Below, one piece after another: positions 37,120 through 46,167 of a stretch of 64,000 nucleotides of DNA (position 1 is the stretch's first letter; every line of letters begins with the position of its first letter). Location of the stretch: positions 1-64,000 of the forward strand of contig CALVNG010000001.1 of assembly GCA_944349545.1 (NCBI GenBank). The letters run 5' to 3'. The translations under genes were made by a program, and so were the position numbers. The notes beneath the pieces were generated by a model. The model ran no database searches, was not told where the DNA came from, and was given only the letters and a program-made list of their open reading frames with translations. The stretch comes from an uncultured Eubacteriales bacterium. GTDB taxonomy: Bacteria; Bacillota; Clostridia; Christensenellales; Aristaeellaceae.

Positions 37120-38300
37120 CACTTCTTCGCCATTTCATGGAGCCACCGCTCGCAGACCATCAACATGCGGGGCAGGTGGAAAAAGCCCTTCCACTTGCCG
37201 CCCTTCAGGCCAAAGACCGGGCGGCCCTCACGGTCCAGATAGCCGTACCACTCGCCGTATTCATGATCGGAAAAATGCTCGAAGGAATAGGCATGCAACC
37301 GTTTGAACCATTCCAGATGCTCCTGACTGCCGGTCAGCTTGTACGCGAGCAGGAAGGCGTTGATGGCTTCGGCGTGTACCCACCACAGCTTCATCTGCGA
37401 TTCCAGCTTGTCCGTGGGGTAACCCATATAGTCCTGATAGTAGAACAGGCCGCCGTATTCCCTGTCCCATCCGCGTTCTACGGCCCACAGCATGATCTGC
37501 GCCACATCGTCCACCATGTCGCGCCGGCCCAGGTCGTTTGCCACGTCCATGATAAACCACAGGTTTTCCAGCGCGTGTCCGGGATTGAGCAGCCGCCCCT
37601 CCATGACGTCAAACAGGTGCCCGCCGTCGGGCAGCACGCGCTCAAACACACACTTGCGCTCGCGGTCCACATGGCGGCGGAAGAACAGGTCCAGGTTTTC
37701 CTCCACGATGGGGTCCAGCTCGGCGTCGGGCACAAAGCCCCGCAGCTCGCGCGCCATCATCATCTGGATCATGGGCATGGCCATGGCGCACAGGCTGCGC
37801 GCCCCTGCGACCGCCTTCGTCCATACGCCCTTGGGATGATCCTTGCGCTTTTGGATGCGGCGGTAGATGTCCAGCGCCTCCGCGTGCGCCTGCTCGTCGC
37901 CTGTGACGCGCGAATACTCGGCCAGCGCCGTGCACATGAAGCAGTCGGAAAAGATGTTGTAGGGATGAATCAGGGGGGCTCCCTGCCGGTCCATGGCAAA
38001 ATAGTAGTCGCCGTTTTCCGCCCTGCCGTGCGCCTGCATGAACGCAACGCCCAGTCGGGCGGCCTCCACCCATTCCGGCCGGACGCCATACACGGAGCAG
38101 AGCTTGGAAAACATCCAGATTTCACGGCCCTGCATCCAGGCGTATTTGTCGGTGTCAAACACCGTGCCGTCGCGCTCCAGCAGCGTCAGATAGCCGCCGC
38201 ACTCGCGGTCCAGCGAGTGATTGAGCCAGAAGGGCACCACATAGTCAAACAGCTCCTTGCGGTATAGCTCATGATAGGCCTTGATCTCCGTGGGTTCCAT
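37119..38300 (-). CDS. AGE family epimerase/isomerase (N-acylglucosamine 2-epimerase type)
   Basis: A 393-residue (alpha/alpha)6-barrel enzyme. Diagnostic segments are WMQGREIWMFSKL, NIFSDCFMCTALAEY, NPGHALENLWFIMDV (first catalytic His region) and LWWVHAEAINAF (second His region). Members interconvert GlcNAc/ManNAc or epimerise glucose-type sugars; sequence alone does not fix the substrate, and the context favours an N-acetylated amino sugar. The ATG at 38300 has AGGAGG nine bases upstream; the longer frame to 38651 overlaps the permease and is not used. It lies 50 bp after the permease stop. Confidence 0.87.
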   Translation of the reverse strand: MEPTEIKAYHELYRKELFDYVVPFWLNHSLDRECGGYLTLLERDGTVFDTDKYAWMQGREIWMFSKLCSVYGVRPEWVEAARLGVAFMQAHGRAENGDYYFAMDRQGAPLIHPYNIFSDCFMCTALAEYSRVTGDEQAHAEALDIYRRIQKRKDHPKGVWTKAVAGARSLCAMAMPMIQMMMARELRGFVPDAELDPIVEENLDLFFRRHVDRERKCVFERVLPDGGHLFDVMEGRLLNPGHALENLWFIMDVANDLGRRDMVDDVAQIMLWAVERGWDREYGGLFYYQDYMGYPTDKLESQMKLWWVHAEAINAFLLAYKLTGSQEHLEWFKRLHAYSFEHFSDHEYGEWYGYLDREGRPVFGLKGGKWKGFFHLPRMLMVCERWLHEMAKK

Positions 38301-38350
38301 TTCAAAACGCCTCCTGTACGGACGGTACGGCGCAGGACGCCGCCTCGCGC

Positions 38351-39205
38351 CTATTTGATGGCGCCGGCCGTCAGACCCTTGATGAAGTATTTGGACATGA
38401 ACAGGTACAAAAGAAGCATGGGCACGATGGCGATGGAAAGACCGGTAAAGAGCAGGTCCCACTTGGTAGAGTGCTGTCCGATGAAGCTGGACAGGCCCAC
38501 GGGCAGGGTCTTGAACTTGTCGGACTGGATAAAGACCAGCGGGAAGAAGAAATCGTTCCAGATGGGCACGGCGTTGTAAATGGTGGCCAGCGCGATGGAG
38601 GGCGCCGTGATGGGCATGACGATCTGGCTGTAGATGCGCAGATCGCTGCACCCGTCGATGCGCGCGGCCTGCTCCAGCTCGCCGGGGATGGTCCGCATGA
38701 AGCCGGAGAGAATGAACACCGTGGAGGGCAGGCCCATGGCAATGAATACCAGAATCACCGAAAACGGGTTGTCCATCAGCCCCAGGCTTTTTACAATCTG
38801 GAAAAGCGGAATGACGGCCGCCTTTAGCGGCAGCATGATGCCGCTCAAAAACAGCATGTACAGCAGCGTGTTTCCCCGGAATTTGTAGCGGGCGATGCCA
38901 TAGGCGGCCATGGAGCCAAGCAGCACCACAAAGACCATCGCACAGCCGGTAAAGAGCAGACTGTTAAGGAAATAACGCCCAAAACCCTTGTCAACCCAGA
39001 TGGTGACATAGTTTTCAAAGGAATAGGATTCGGGCAGGGAAAAGGGCCTGAGCATGATGTCGCGGGTGGATTTGAAGGAGGAAATCACCATGTTGAACAA
39101 AGGATAGATGATCAAAACTACGTAGGTCAGCATCACCAGCTGAAGCAGAATGATAAACAGCTTTTTCCCGGGGCTCGCGTTGCGGTAGCGCATGCCGGTA
39201 TTCAC
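38351..39205 (-). CDS. Carbohydrate ABC transporter permease (MalG-like)
   Basis: A 284-residue inner-membrane permease with about six helices. The EAA loop EQAARIDGCSDLRIYSQIVMP contacts the ATPase. GTG start at 39205, because AAGGAGGTGG sits seven bases upstream and the GTG overlaps the previous stop as GTGA. The ATG at 39193 is further from the site. It pairs with the MalF-like permease; the operon has no ATPase, so a shared MsmX-type ATPase (such as that at 26044) is likely used. Confidence 0.92.
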   Translation of the reverse strand: MNTGMRYRNASPGKKLFIILLQLVMLTYVVLIIYPLFNMVISSFKSTRDIMLRPFSLPESYSFENYVTIWVDKGFGRYFLNSLLFTGCAMVFVVLLGSMAAYGIARYKFRGNTLLYMLFLSGIMLPLKAAVIPLFQIVKSLGLMDNPFSVILVFIAMGLPSTVFILSGFMRTIPGELEQAARIDGCSDLRIYSQIVMPITAPSIALATIYNAVPIWNDFFFPLVFIQSDKFKTLPVGLSSFIGQHSTKWDLLFTGLSIAIVPMLLLYLFMSKYFIKGLTAGAIK

Positions 39206-40119
39206 AGTTCCACCTCCTTGGACTTGGTAAAGAGGATGGAGCACAGCGAAATGCCGAAGGTCATCAAATAGATAATCACGGCGATGGCCGATCCGATGCC
39301 GATTTCCGGCGCGCCGGAATCCACCGATCCGAAGGCGGTGCGGTAGAACAGCGTTCCGATGGTGTCGGTTGCATAGTTGGGCGGACCGTCCAGTCCGGCC
39401 ATGGTATAGACCTGCTCAAATACGTTCAGGCTGCCGATGATGGTCAGCACCGAAATGATGGTGATGGAGGGGACGATCAGCGGCAGAACAATCCTGAAAA
39501 ACATCTGCCATTCGTTCACGCCATCCAGATAAGCCGCTTCGGTACATTCTGCGGGCACGTTGTCAATGGCGCTCATAAACACCAGCGTGGGGAAACCAAC
39601 CCAGCGCCAGATGTTGACTGCGATGATCGTATACGTCGCAATGGACCCGTCTCCCAGCCAGGCGCGGGTCAGGTCCTGGCGGCCCATGAGGGATAGCAGG
39701 CTGTTGACCATGCCCTTGGGCTTGAGGTACAGCCCCCAGAGGAAGCCCACTGCGATGATGGAAAACAGCACGGGAATGAAGAAAATGCGGCGGTATGTAC
39801 CGTGGCCGGCAATGCCGCGGCTGAGCACATAGCCAAAGAGAATGCCCAGGGTATTTTGCACCAGCATGGTGACAACGAACCATTTCACGTTGTTTCCCAA
39901 GGCATTTGCAAAGCGTTCCTGATAAGGATAGCCGGTGAAAAGCTTCTTGAAGTTCTCCAGCCCGATGAACTCCCCCCGAATAAGCTGGTTCCAGCTGAAG
40001 AAGCTGTTGAACAGCGACATGAACAGGGGCATCAGAATAAAGACAAACACAATGGCGGCGCCGGGCAGAACAAAGAAGGTGACCCAGGCGGCCTTTTTCC
40101 AGTTTCGGGCCTTGGTCAT
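39202..40119 (-). CDS. Carbohydrate ABC transporter permease (MalF-like)
   Basis: A 305-residue permease, six helices. AWVTFFVLPGAAIVFVFILM forms the first helix, and the EAA motif is ECTEAAYLDGVNEWQMFFRIV. ATG at 40119 with AGGAGG seven bases upstream. Overlaps the next permease by 4 bp. Located after the binding-protein gene and a hairpin that may reduce read-through into the permeases. Confidence 0.92.
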   Translation of the reverse strand: MTKARNWKKAAWVTFFVLPGAAIVFVFILMPLFMSLFNSFFSWNQLIRGEFIGLENFKKLFTGYPYQERFANALGNNVKWFVVTMLVQNTLGILFGYVLSRGIAGHGTYRRIFFIPVLFSIIAVGFLWGLYLKPKGMVNSLLSLMGRQDLTRAWLGDGSIATYTIIAVNIWRWVGFPTLVFMSAIDNVPAECTEAAYLDGVNEWQMFFRIVLPLIVPSITIISVLTIIGSLNVFEQVYTMAGLDGPPNYATDTIGTLFYRTAFGSVDSGAPEIGIGSAIAVIIYLMTFGISLCSILFTKSKEVEL

Positions 40120-40160
40120 GGCAGTACCTCCTGGCGGCAGGCGTTGGGGATGCAAAGGCG

Positions 40161-40194
40161 AGCGGGAGAAGCCGCATGGTCGGCTTCTCCCGCT
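40161..40194 (-). terminator. Intra-operon hairpin between binding protein and permeases
   Basis: AGCGGGAGAAGCCG (40161-40174) and its perfect complement (40181-40194) form a 14-bp stem with a 6-base loop, followed by GCGCGC or, on the minus strand, CGCCTTTGC. Weak U-tract: probably an attenuator or mRNA-stabilising stem giving excess binding protein over permease. Confidence 0.65.
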
Positions 40195-40208
40195 GCGCGC
40201 GAAGGGGT

Positions 40209-41465
40209 TTACTTCTGGAAGGGCTCGTAGTAGGCGGCGATCCCGTCCTGCACAACCTGACAGGTTTCCTCGGCGGAAGCCTTGTCGACCATCAGATCCT
40301 GCGCGGCGGACTGGAACAGGGACGATCCGGTGGGCTGCTCATAACGGAAGCCGACCAGGAAGATATAGGGAGTGGCGTTCTCCTGCAGCTCCAGCACCTT
40401 GGCGATAAAGGGGTTGGCGGACACGTCCACACCGGGGATGGCCGAAACCATGGCCAGCTCGCTCACGATGCGCTCGCCGAATTCGGGGGTGGCCAAGTAC
40501 TTGATGAAGCGAAGGGCCGCATCCTGCTTCTTGGTGGTGGCGGAGATGGAGAAGTTCATATCGGCGTACACCGACACATAGGCGGGATCGTCCGCGGTCA
40601 GTCCGGGCACGGCGAACACGTCGTAGGACAGGTCGGGATTCTCCGCGCTGAAATAGCCGGCCTCGTAGGAGCCGCCTACAAAGTGCGCGCTGATCTCGTT
40701 GATGAAATTGGCCTGCATGTCGGTGTAGGCCACGCCTTCAAACATATCGGGCATATAGGGAGCCAGATCCTTGATCTTCTGCACGGAATCCACGAAAACG
40801 GGGTCCATGAAGGTGGTTTCGCCGGTGATGACCTTGTCGTAGAAATCGTTGCCGCCGTAGAAGGAGGGGCCTACGCCGCCAAAGAGAAATTCGCAGCACC
40901 AGCCCTCTTTGGTACCGTTGGCCAGGGCCTCGTAGCCGGCGGCCTTGCAGGCCTCCAGGTTGGCAAGGAACGCATCCCATGTGGTGGGAACGCTCAGCCC
41001 CAGCTCCTCGTAGATTTTGGTGTTGTAGAAGCACAGCATGGTCTGGCTCACGGCGGGCACGCCGTAGATTTTACCGTCGGTGATGGAGGTGGCGCCGCCG
41101 CGGGCGGAGTCAGAGAAGTCCGCCAGCTCTGGCATCAGCTCATCCAGCGCCAGCATGTAGCCGGAGTCGGCGAAGGTTTGCAGCCCGCCGTACGCCCGGC
41201 TCATGAACACGTCGGGCGCGCCGTCGCCAGCGGCCAGCGCCGCGGAAAGAATGGTGTTGTATTCGGTGTTCTTGATGGCATTCTGGACAACCTTGATGTC
41301 GGGATTGGCAGCCTCGAAGTCCGCAATTACGGCATCGTAGAACGCCGTGTCCTCGGGTCGCCAGGTCCAGAAGGAGATTTCTGTGACTTCTTCGGCCAGC
41401 GCGGGAATTGTCAGCGCGCTCAGCAGCAGACAGAGGGTCAGACAAATGCCAAGGAACTTTTTCAT
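40209..41465 (-). CDS. Sugar ABC transporter substrate-binding protein
   Basis: A 418-residue extracellular solute-binding protein of the CUT1 type. Signal peptide of 24 residues (cleavage after PALA), without the lipobox Cys usual in Gram-positive binding proteins, so how it stays at the cell is unclear. The mature part starts EEVTEISFWTWRPEDTAF, followed by family-typical DVFMSRAYGGL and YFSAENPDLSYDVFAVPGL. First gene of the operon with its own promoter at 41512-41540. AAAGGAGCGACTCACC precedes the ATG. Ligand predicted from context as an N-acetylated amino sugar or muropeptide sugar. Confidence 0.92.
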   Translation of the reverse strand: MKKFLGICLTLCLLLSALTIPALAEEVTEISFWTWRPEDTAFYDAVIADFEAANPDIKVVQNAIKNTEYNTILSAALAAGDGAPDVFMSRAYGGLQTFADSGYMLALDELMPELADFSDSARGGATSITDGKIYGVPAVSQTMLCFYNTKIYEELGLSVPTTWDAFLANLEACKAAGYEALANGTKEGWCCEFLFGGVGPSFYGGNDFYDKVITGETTFMDPVFVDSVQKIKDLAPYMPDMFEGVAYTDMQANFINEISAHFVGGSYEAGYFSAENPDLSYDVFAVPGLTADDPAYVSVYADMNFSISATTKKQDAALRFIKYLATPEFGERIVSELAMVSAIPGVDVSANPFIAKVLELQENATPYIFLVGFRYEQPTGSSLFQSAAQDLMVDKASAEETCQVVQDGIAAYYEPFQK

Positions 41466-41511
41466 GGTGAGTCGCTCCTTTCAGTTTTTTCGCGTGCCGG
41501 TTCTTAGCCAC

Positions 41512-41540
41512 AGGATATCAGACCTTTTTGATTTCGTCAA
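41512..41540 (-). promoter_or_regulatory. Promoter of the amino-sugar transport operon
   Basis: Minus strand TTGACG (41535-41540), a 17-base spacer, TATCCT (41512-41517). Leader of about 40 bases. Confidence 0.65.
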
Positions 41541-41697
41541 TAGAATTTCGTGATTTTCAAAAATTAATTTCATTGAGGATTATTTAATAAAACATAAATA
41601 TATAATAATTATCCAAAAAACAATCAAAATAAAAGTACAAACTATACTCAAACAAAGAAAATAAATACAATAAACTAATGATTAGACGAAAAGAATG

Positions 41698-41726
41698 TTG
41701 AATCGATACTTTTTTTCGTGTATAAT
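41698..41726 (+). promoter_or_regulatory. Sigma-A promoter of murR-murQ
   Basis: TTGAAT (41698-41703), a 17-base spacer, TATAAT (41721-41726). This fixes the murR start at 41779, since the earlier ATG at 41695 lies in the -35. Confidence 0.82.
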
Positions 41727-41778
41727 TGTAGCAGAATACGGGCGTCCGAAACAGGCTGAAATCGGGGAGGTGCGCAAA

Positions 41779-42648
41779 ATGGGGGATTGCATCGTCCGGC
41801 TTGGGCAGCTGATAGACCAGCTCCCGCCGGCGGAGGCACGGGTGGCGCGCTATCTGCTGGACCATTGTCAGGAGGTTATCGGCCAACCCATCGAAAAGGT
41901 ATCCGAAGCCTGCCAGACCAGCAAGACCACCGTGGTGCGGCTGTGCAAGCAGCTCGGATTCAAGGGGTACAAGGCGCTCTCCATCGCACTGTCGATGGAG
42001 CTGGCCAGCGGCGGTGAAAACCGGATCTCCTATCAGGACATCACCCCCGGAGACGACCTTCACACCATCATCGACCGGGTGAGCCAGCATACGCAGGCCG
42101 CCATTGCGGATACTGTTCGCGTACTTCGGGAAGAGGACCTTCTGCGAGCGGTGGACGTACTCGACCGTGCGGGGCGCGTCGATTTTTACGGGGTGGGCAC
42201 TTCCGCGCTGGTAGCGTTGGATGCCCAGCAGAAATTTCAGCGCCTGTGCCGTGATACGCAGACCAGTCTCGATCCGCATGTTCAGGTGGTTACAGCCAGC
42301 CGCCTGGGAAAGGGGGACGCCGCCGTGCTCTTTTCCTATTCCGGCGAGACCGAGGACATGCTGGACACGCTCAGCGTAGCCAAAAAGGGAGGCGCGACAA
42401 CCATTTCAGTTACGCGCTACGGAGCCAACCGCCTTAGCCGGGAAGCGGATATTTCCTTATTCGTCGCTTCCTCCGAGATGCTGGTGCGCTCCGCCGCCAT
42501 GACCAGCCGCATCGCCATGATGCACGTGGTCGATATCCTTTATTCCGCCGTGGCCGCGCAGGGATACGATCGTTACAAGCCCTTCCTTGACAAGACGCAT
42601 CTGGCCGGACGCGAAAAACGGCGCAGCCAGCACGAGCGGCGCAGATGA
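41779..42648 (+). CDS. murR: MurR/RpiR family transcriptional regulator
   Basis: A 289-residue regulator. The N-terminal helix-turn-helix (PAEARVARYLLDH, then KVSEACQTSKTTVVRLCKQLGF) covers residues 1-77. A C-terminal SIS sugar-phosphate-binding domain follows (VDFYGVGTSALVALDAQQKF, LFSYSGETEDMLDTL). By analogy with E. coli MurR it would sense MurNAc-6-phosphate and control the flanking operons. GGGGAGGTGC precedes the ATG. Divergent from the transport operon and co-directional with murQ 25 bp downstream. Confidence 0.9.
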   Translation: MGDCIVRLGQLIDQLPPAEARVARYLLDHCQEVIGQPIEKVSEACQTSKTTVVRLCKQLGFKGYKALSIALSMELASGGENRISYQDITPGDDLHTIIDRVSQHTQAAIADTVRVLREEDLLRAVDVLDRAGRVDFYGVGTSALVALDAQQKFQRLCRDTQTSLDPHVQVVTASRLGKGDAAVLFSYSGETEDMLDTLSVAKKGGATTISVTRYGANRLSREADISLFVASSEMLVRSAAMTSRIAMMHVVDILYSAVAAQGYDRYKPFLDKTHLAGREKRRSQHERRR

Positions 42649-42673
42649 CGACAACTGACATGGGGAGAAAAGC

Positions 42674-43591
42674 ATGGAGGCAAGAAGGTATTTATCCGGG
42701 CTGGGCACGGAACAGATCAATGCCGAAAGCGCCGCGCTGGACACGCTGGACGGACAGGCGATCGCGGCTCTGATGAACCGACAGGACCAGGGTGCGGTGG
42801 AGGCTGTGGCACGCGCCGTGCCGGTCATCGGACGCGTGATTGACGAGATCGCATGCCGCTTTTCCCGCGGAGGACGGCTGCTTTATACCGGCGCAGGTAC
42901 CAGCGGACGTCTGGGCGTCCTGGACGCGTCCGAATGCCCGCCCACGTTTGGCGTGCCGTCCGCCATGGTGCAGGGCATCATTGCCGGAGGAGACGTTGCG
43001 CTTCGCCATGCCGTGGAAGGCGCGGAGGACGACTATGAACAGGGTCAGACCGATTTGAAAAAGGCGGGCTTGGGTCGGGACGACGTGGTGGTGGCCATCA
43101 GCGCCAGCGGCTTTGCGCCTTACTGCGTTGGCGCGCTGGACTACGCCCGCGGCGTTGGCGCGCTGGCGGTGTCGCTTGCCTGCAATGAGCATACGGAGCT
43201 AGCCCGGCACGCGGACCTGGCCATCGAGGCCCCCACCGGCCCGGAGGTACTGATGGGTTCGACGCGCCTGAAAGCGGGCACCGCCACCAAGATGATCCTC
43301 AACATGCTCACCACCGGTGCGATGGCGCGCACGGGACGAGTGTATCAGAACCTGATGGTGGACCTGTGCGTCTCCAACAGCAAGCTCTCCGATCGGGCGC
43401 TGCGCATCCTGCGACATGCGGCGGGCGTGGAGGAGGAGACGGCCGCAAGGCTTCTCAAGGAGGCCGGAGGCAGCGTCAAGACCGCAATTGTTATGAGCCT
43501 TGGCAATGCAAACGCGGATGAGGCCCGCCGTGCCCTGGAGGAGACGGGAGGCTGGGTTGGACCGGCCATCGAAAAGCTGGGCCGCCGATAG
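42674..43591 (+). CDS. murQ: N-acetylmuramic acid 6-phosphate etherase
   Basis: A 305-residue lyase that cleaves the lactyl ether of MurNAc-6-phosphate, giving GlcNAc-6-phosphate and D-lactate in peptidoglycan recycling. The SIS core LLYTGAGTSGRLGVLDASECPPTFG, the catalytic Glu region GAEDDYEQG, and SASGFAPYCVGAL with the C-terminal GSVKTAIVM are complete. Together with the kinase and MurR it defines the substrate of the regulon. NagA/NagB for the next steps are not in this window. A terminator follows. Confidence 0.95.
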   Translation: MEARRYLSGLGTEQINAESAALDTLDGQAIAALMNRQDQGAVEAVARAVPVIGRVIDEIACRFSRGGRLLYTGAGTSGRLGVLDASECPPTFGVPSAMVQGIIAGGDVALRHAVEGAEDDYEQGQTDLKKAGLGRDDVVVAISASGFAPYCVGALDYARGVGALAVSLACNEHTELARHADLAIEAPTGPEVLMGSTRLKAGTATKMILNMLTTGAMARTGRVYQNLMVDLCVSNSKLSDRALRILRHAAGVEEETAARLLKEAGGSVKTAIVMSLGNANADEARRALEETGGWVGPAIEKLGRR

Positions 43592-43617
43592 GTGTGCGGA
43601 GGCAGATAAAACGCAGC

Positions 43618-43646
43618 AGGGGTTTGGGGCGATGCCTCAAACCCCT
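43618..43646 (+). terminator. Hairpin after murQ
   Basis: AGGGGTTTG (43618-43626) and CAAACCCCT (43638-43646) with an 11-base loop, no clear U-run. The remaining 185 bp to the next gene must contain the oxygen-defence promoter; a TATATT at 43730 is the best -10, with a poor -35. Confidence 0.5.
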
Positions 43647-43832
43647 AAAGGCCGTGCGGTATGCCGGCCCAATCGTTAAATGCGATTTTTCCGGAAATTG
43701 CAGTTTCAGCAGGCTGATAGCACGGTATATTCAAATCACAGCGGAACTGGAAACCACAGACGCTTTGCAATGCCTGCGAAAGGAAAGTACGCAAAGCGCG
43801 CCTGCCAAACGAAATGGAAGGGAGCTTGAATC

Positions 43833-44207
43833 ATGGAGCAAAGGTTTTTCATCTGCAAGCATTGCGGCAACATCATTGCCATGGTCAGGGACAGCGGCGT
43901 GCCAGTGGTATGCTGCGGAGAGAAGATGCAGGAGATCGTCCCGGGCACGACGGACGCCGCCGTTGAGAAACATGTGCCCGTCTATACGGTGGAGGGAAAC
44001 ACCGTGAGGGTCACAGTAGGCGCCGTGGATCATCCGATGCTGCCGGAACACTACATCGAGTGGGTGTCGCTACAGACCCGTCAGGGCAATCAGCGCAAGG
44101 CGCTGAAACCCGGCGACGCGCCCAAGGTGTGCTTTGCCATCTGCGAGGGGGACGAGGTGGAAGCTGTTTACGCCTACTGCAACCTGCACAGCCTCTGGAA
44201 AGCATGA
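43833..44207 (+). CDS. dfx: Desulfoferrodoxin (2Fe superoxide reductase)
   Basis: A 124-residue protein. The N-terminal desulforedoxin centre has C8, C11, C27 and C28 (CKHC and CC). The superoxide reductase centre has E45, H47, H67, H73, C116 and H119, all present. It reduces superoxide to hydrogen peroxide without making oxygen, in the cytoplasm. Both iron sites are complete (class I). GAAGGGAG precedes the ATG. First gene of an operon with a double rubredoxin (electron donor) and a rubrerythrin fusion (peroxide removal), which would finish the detoxification. Confidence 0.96.
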   Translation: MEQRFFICKHCGNIIAMVRDSGVPVVCCGEKMQEIVPGTTDAAVEKHVPVYTVEGNTVRVTVGAVDHPMLPEHYIEWVSLQTRQGNQRKALKPGDAPKVCFAICEGDEVEAVYAYCNLHSLWKA

Positions 44208-44220
44208 GGAGGTGTCAGCG

Positions 44221-44859
44221 ATGAAATACGTGTGCTCCATCTGCGGATATGTGTATGATGAAGCAAGGGAAGCCACTCCCTTTGGGCAGCTGTCGGACAG
44301 CTGGGTCTGCCCTTTGTGCGGCGCGCCAAAGAGCGCGTTCGTCCCAGAAAGCGCGCAGCCGTCCGCGCCAACCGCCCGCAAGCCCGTCTCGATAGATCCC
44401 GACGCGCAAAGGCTGTCTCCGGGTGCGATGGCCGCGCTGTTTTCCAATCTGGCCAGGGGCTGTGAAAAGCAGTACAAGCCGAAGGAACAGGCGCTGTTTA
44501 TGGAAATAGCCGACTATTTTGCCGCCGCTGCGCCGGAGGTGACCGAGGCGGATGAAAAGCTGATCGCTCGGATTGTGGAAACCGACCTGGCGCAACGGTA
44601 TCCAGACCTCACCGCCGCCGCCGTGCAAGCGCAGGACCGGGGAACCCAACGCATCTGCGTATGGGGAGAGAAGGTCACGCGCATGGTCCAATCCCTCCTC
44701 AGCCGCTACGAAAAGGAGGGCGAGGCGTTTCTTGAGGGCAATGACATATGGGTGTGCACCGTATGCGGCTTTATCTACGTGGGTAAGAGCGCACCGGCGC
44801 TTTGTCCGGTCTGCAAGGTGCCGGATTGGAAATTTGAAAAGATCGAGGGGAGGGCATAA
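44221..44859 (+). CDS. Protein with two rubredoxin domains and a helical middle
   Basis: A 212-residue protein. The N-terminal rubredoxin has C5, C8, C30, C33 (CSIC, CPLC). A helical middle of about 120 residues ([28 protein letters not shown]) follows, then a C-terminal rubredoxin-like zinc/iron ribbon ([14 protein letters not shown]). The middle part resembles a degenerate helical bundle without rubrerythrin ligands. Probably passes electrons from NAD(P)H:rubredoxin reductase to the superoxide reductase and rubrerythrin. AGGAGGTGTCAGCG precedes the ATG at 44221. Separated by 13 and 3 bp from its neighbours. Confidence 0.82.
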   Translation: MKYVCSICGYVYDEAREATPFGQLSDSWVCPLCGAPKSAFVPESAQPSAPTARKPVSIDPDAQRLSPGAMAALFSNLARGCEKQYKPKEQALFMEIADYFAAAAPEVTEADEKLIARIVETDLAQRYPDLTAAAVQAQDRGTQRICVWGEKVTRMVQSLLSRYEKEGEAFLEGNDIWVCTVCGFIYVGKSAPALCPVCKVPDWKFEKIEGRA

Positions 44860-44862
44860 GGC

Positions 44863-46044
44863 ATGAAAAAGATCGCCGTGCGAAATCTGCGCCTGTGCAC
44901 CAAGGACTGCCTGTGCCTGTATGTCTGTCCTGTAGGCGCGACGGATACGGAAAACAGCATTATCGACGTCACCAAATGCACCGGCTGCGGCGTCTGTGCC
45001 GAGGCCTGCCCCAGCAAGGCCATCAGCATGGTTCCGGTGGCCTATCCGCCTCAGCAGAAGAAAGCGGAGGCCGTTGTGGCAGCCGCTAATGCGCTCGCCC
45101 AATCCAAGGCGCAGCAGGAAAAGGCCGCGCTTCAGGTCGCGGAGGCGACGGAAAAAGACGGCCTGCGCCGCCTGGCAAAGGCTATGGCCAAGTCCGTCCG
45201 GCTGGTGGCGGAGGATATCCTCAGAGAGGCGGGATTCATGCTTCCCCAAAGCGGGAACGCCCACGATCTCTTGCAAGAGCTGATTGACAATCCTCCCGGC
45301 GAGGGCTTTCCGGCGGAGGCGGCCGCGGAACTGCTCCGACTGATTCCCAACAACGATACCACCGAGAAAAAGGAGACGACAAAAATGGAAAAGTGGAAAT
45401 GCCAGGTCTGCGGCTATATCCATGAAGGCCCCATGACGCCTGATTTCAAGTGCCCCGTGTGCAAGCAGCCCGCAAGCTCCTTTGAGAAAATCGAAGAGGC
45501 GGCCCCAGCCAATCCCTATGCCGGCACGCAGACGGAGAAGAACCTGGAAGCGGCCTTCGCCGGCGAATCCCAGGCCCGAAACAAGTACACCTACTTTGCT
45601 TCCGTGGCCAAAAAGGAGGGCTACGAGCAGATTTCCGCCCTGTTCCTCAAAACGGCGGAAAATGAAAAAGAGCATGCCAAGATGTGGTTCAAGGAACTCA
45701 AGGGCATCGGGGACACCGCGCAAAACCTGCTCCACGCCGCCGAGGGCGAGAACTACGAATGGACCGACATGTACGACGGCTTTGCCAGGACCGCCGAGGA
45801 AGAGGGATTCCCGGAGCTTGCGGCGAAGTTCCGCCTGGTCGCCGCCATTGAAAAGCATCACGAGGAACGCTACCGCAAGCTGCTGGCCAATGTGGAAACC
45901 ATGAAGGTCTTTGAAAAGAGCGAGGTCAAAATCTGGGAATGCCGAAACTGCGGTCACATCGTCGTCGGCACCAAAGCTCCGGACGTGTGTCCGACGTGCA
46001 ATCATCCGCAGAGCTATTTCGAGATCAACGCCGAAAACTATTGA
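44863..46044 (+). CDS. Ferredoxin-rubredoxin-rubrerythrin-rubredoxin fusion
   Basis: A 393-residue fusion. Residues 1-60 form a two-cluster ferredoxin: the first set C12-C16-C18-C22 is oddly spaced and the second, [12 protein letters not shown], is standard. Residues 65-170 are a helical linker region. Residues 177-210 are a rubredoxin (CQVCGY, CPVC). Residues 220-350 are a rubrerythrin four-helix diiron domain ([27 protein letters not shown]). Residues 360-390 are a second rubredoxin ([14 protein letters not shown]). Rubrerythrin reduces hydrogen peroxide to water. An internal ATG at 45385 with AAGGAG nine bases upstream is in frame and would give a stand-alone 219-residue rubrerythrin. A terminator follows directly. 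Confidence 0.88.
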   Translation: MKKIAVRNLRLCTKDCLCLYVCPVGATDTENSIIDVTKCTGCGVCAEACPSKAISMVPVAYPPQQKKAEAVVAAANALAQSKAQQEKAALQVAEATEKDGLRRLAKAMAKSVRLVAEDILREAGFMLPQSGNAHDLLQELIDNPPGEGFPAEAAAELLRLIPNNDTTEKKETTKMEKWKCQVCGYIHEGPMTPDFKCPVCKQPASSFEKIEEAAPANPYAGTQTEKNLEAAFAGESQARNKYTYFASVAKKEGYEQISALFLKTAENEKEHAKMWFKELKGIGDTAQNLLHAAEGENYEWTDMYDGFARTAEEEGFPELAAKFRLVAAIEKHHEERYRKLLANVETMKVFEKSEVKIWECRNCGHIVVGTKAPDVCPTCNHPQSYFEINAENY

Positions 46045-46049
46045 CCGAC

Positions 46050-46082
46050 AACCGTGATTCCGTTTCGGAGTCACGGTTTTTT
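46050..46082 (+). terminator. Rho-independent terminator of the oxygen-defence operon
   Basis: AACCGTGATTCCG (46050-46062) pairs with CGGAGTCACGGTT (46066-46078) around TTT, followed by a run of T to 46082. Confidence 0.92.
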
Positions 46083-46167
46083 AAGTGTGCTTCTTGTGGC
46101 TCTTGTTGGCTTTTGACTTGAACGAAACAGACCCTTAAATGAAATAAGCAATCCCTGCACATGGGAT

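Larger units (their letters stand above)
41466..41778. promoter_or_regulatory. AT-rich divergent control region
   Basis: A 313-bp gap between the binding-protein gene and murR. Bases about 41555-41697 are strikingly AT-rich for this genome and contain repeated AATTTC/GAAATT words (41544, 41566) that could be regulator sites. It holds one promoter in each direction and no gene. Confidence 0.65.
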
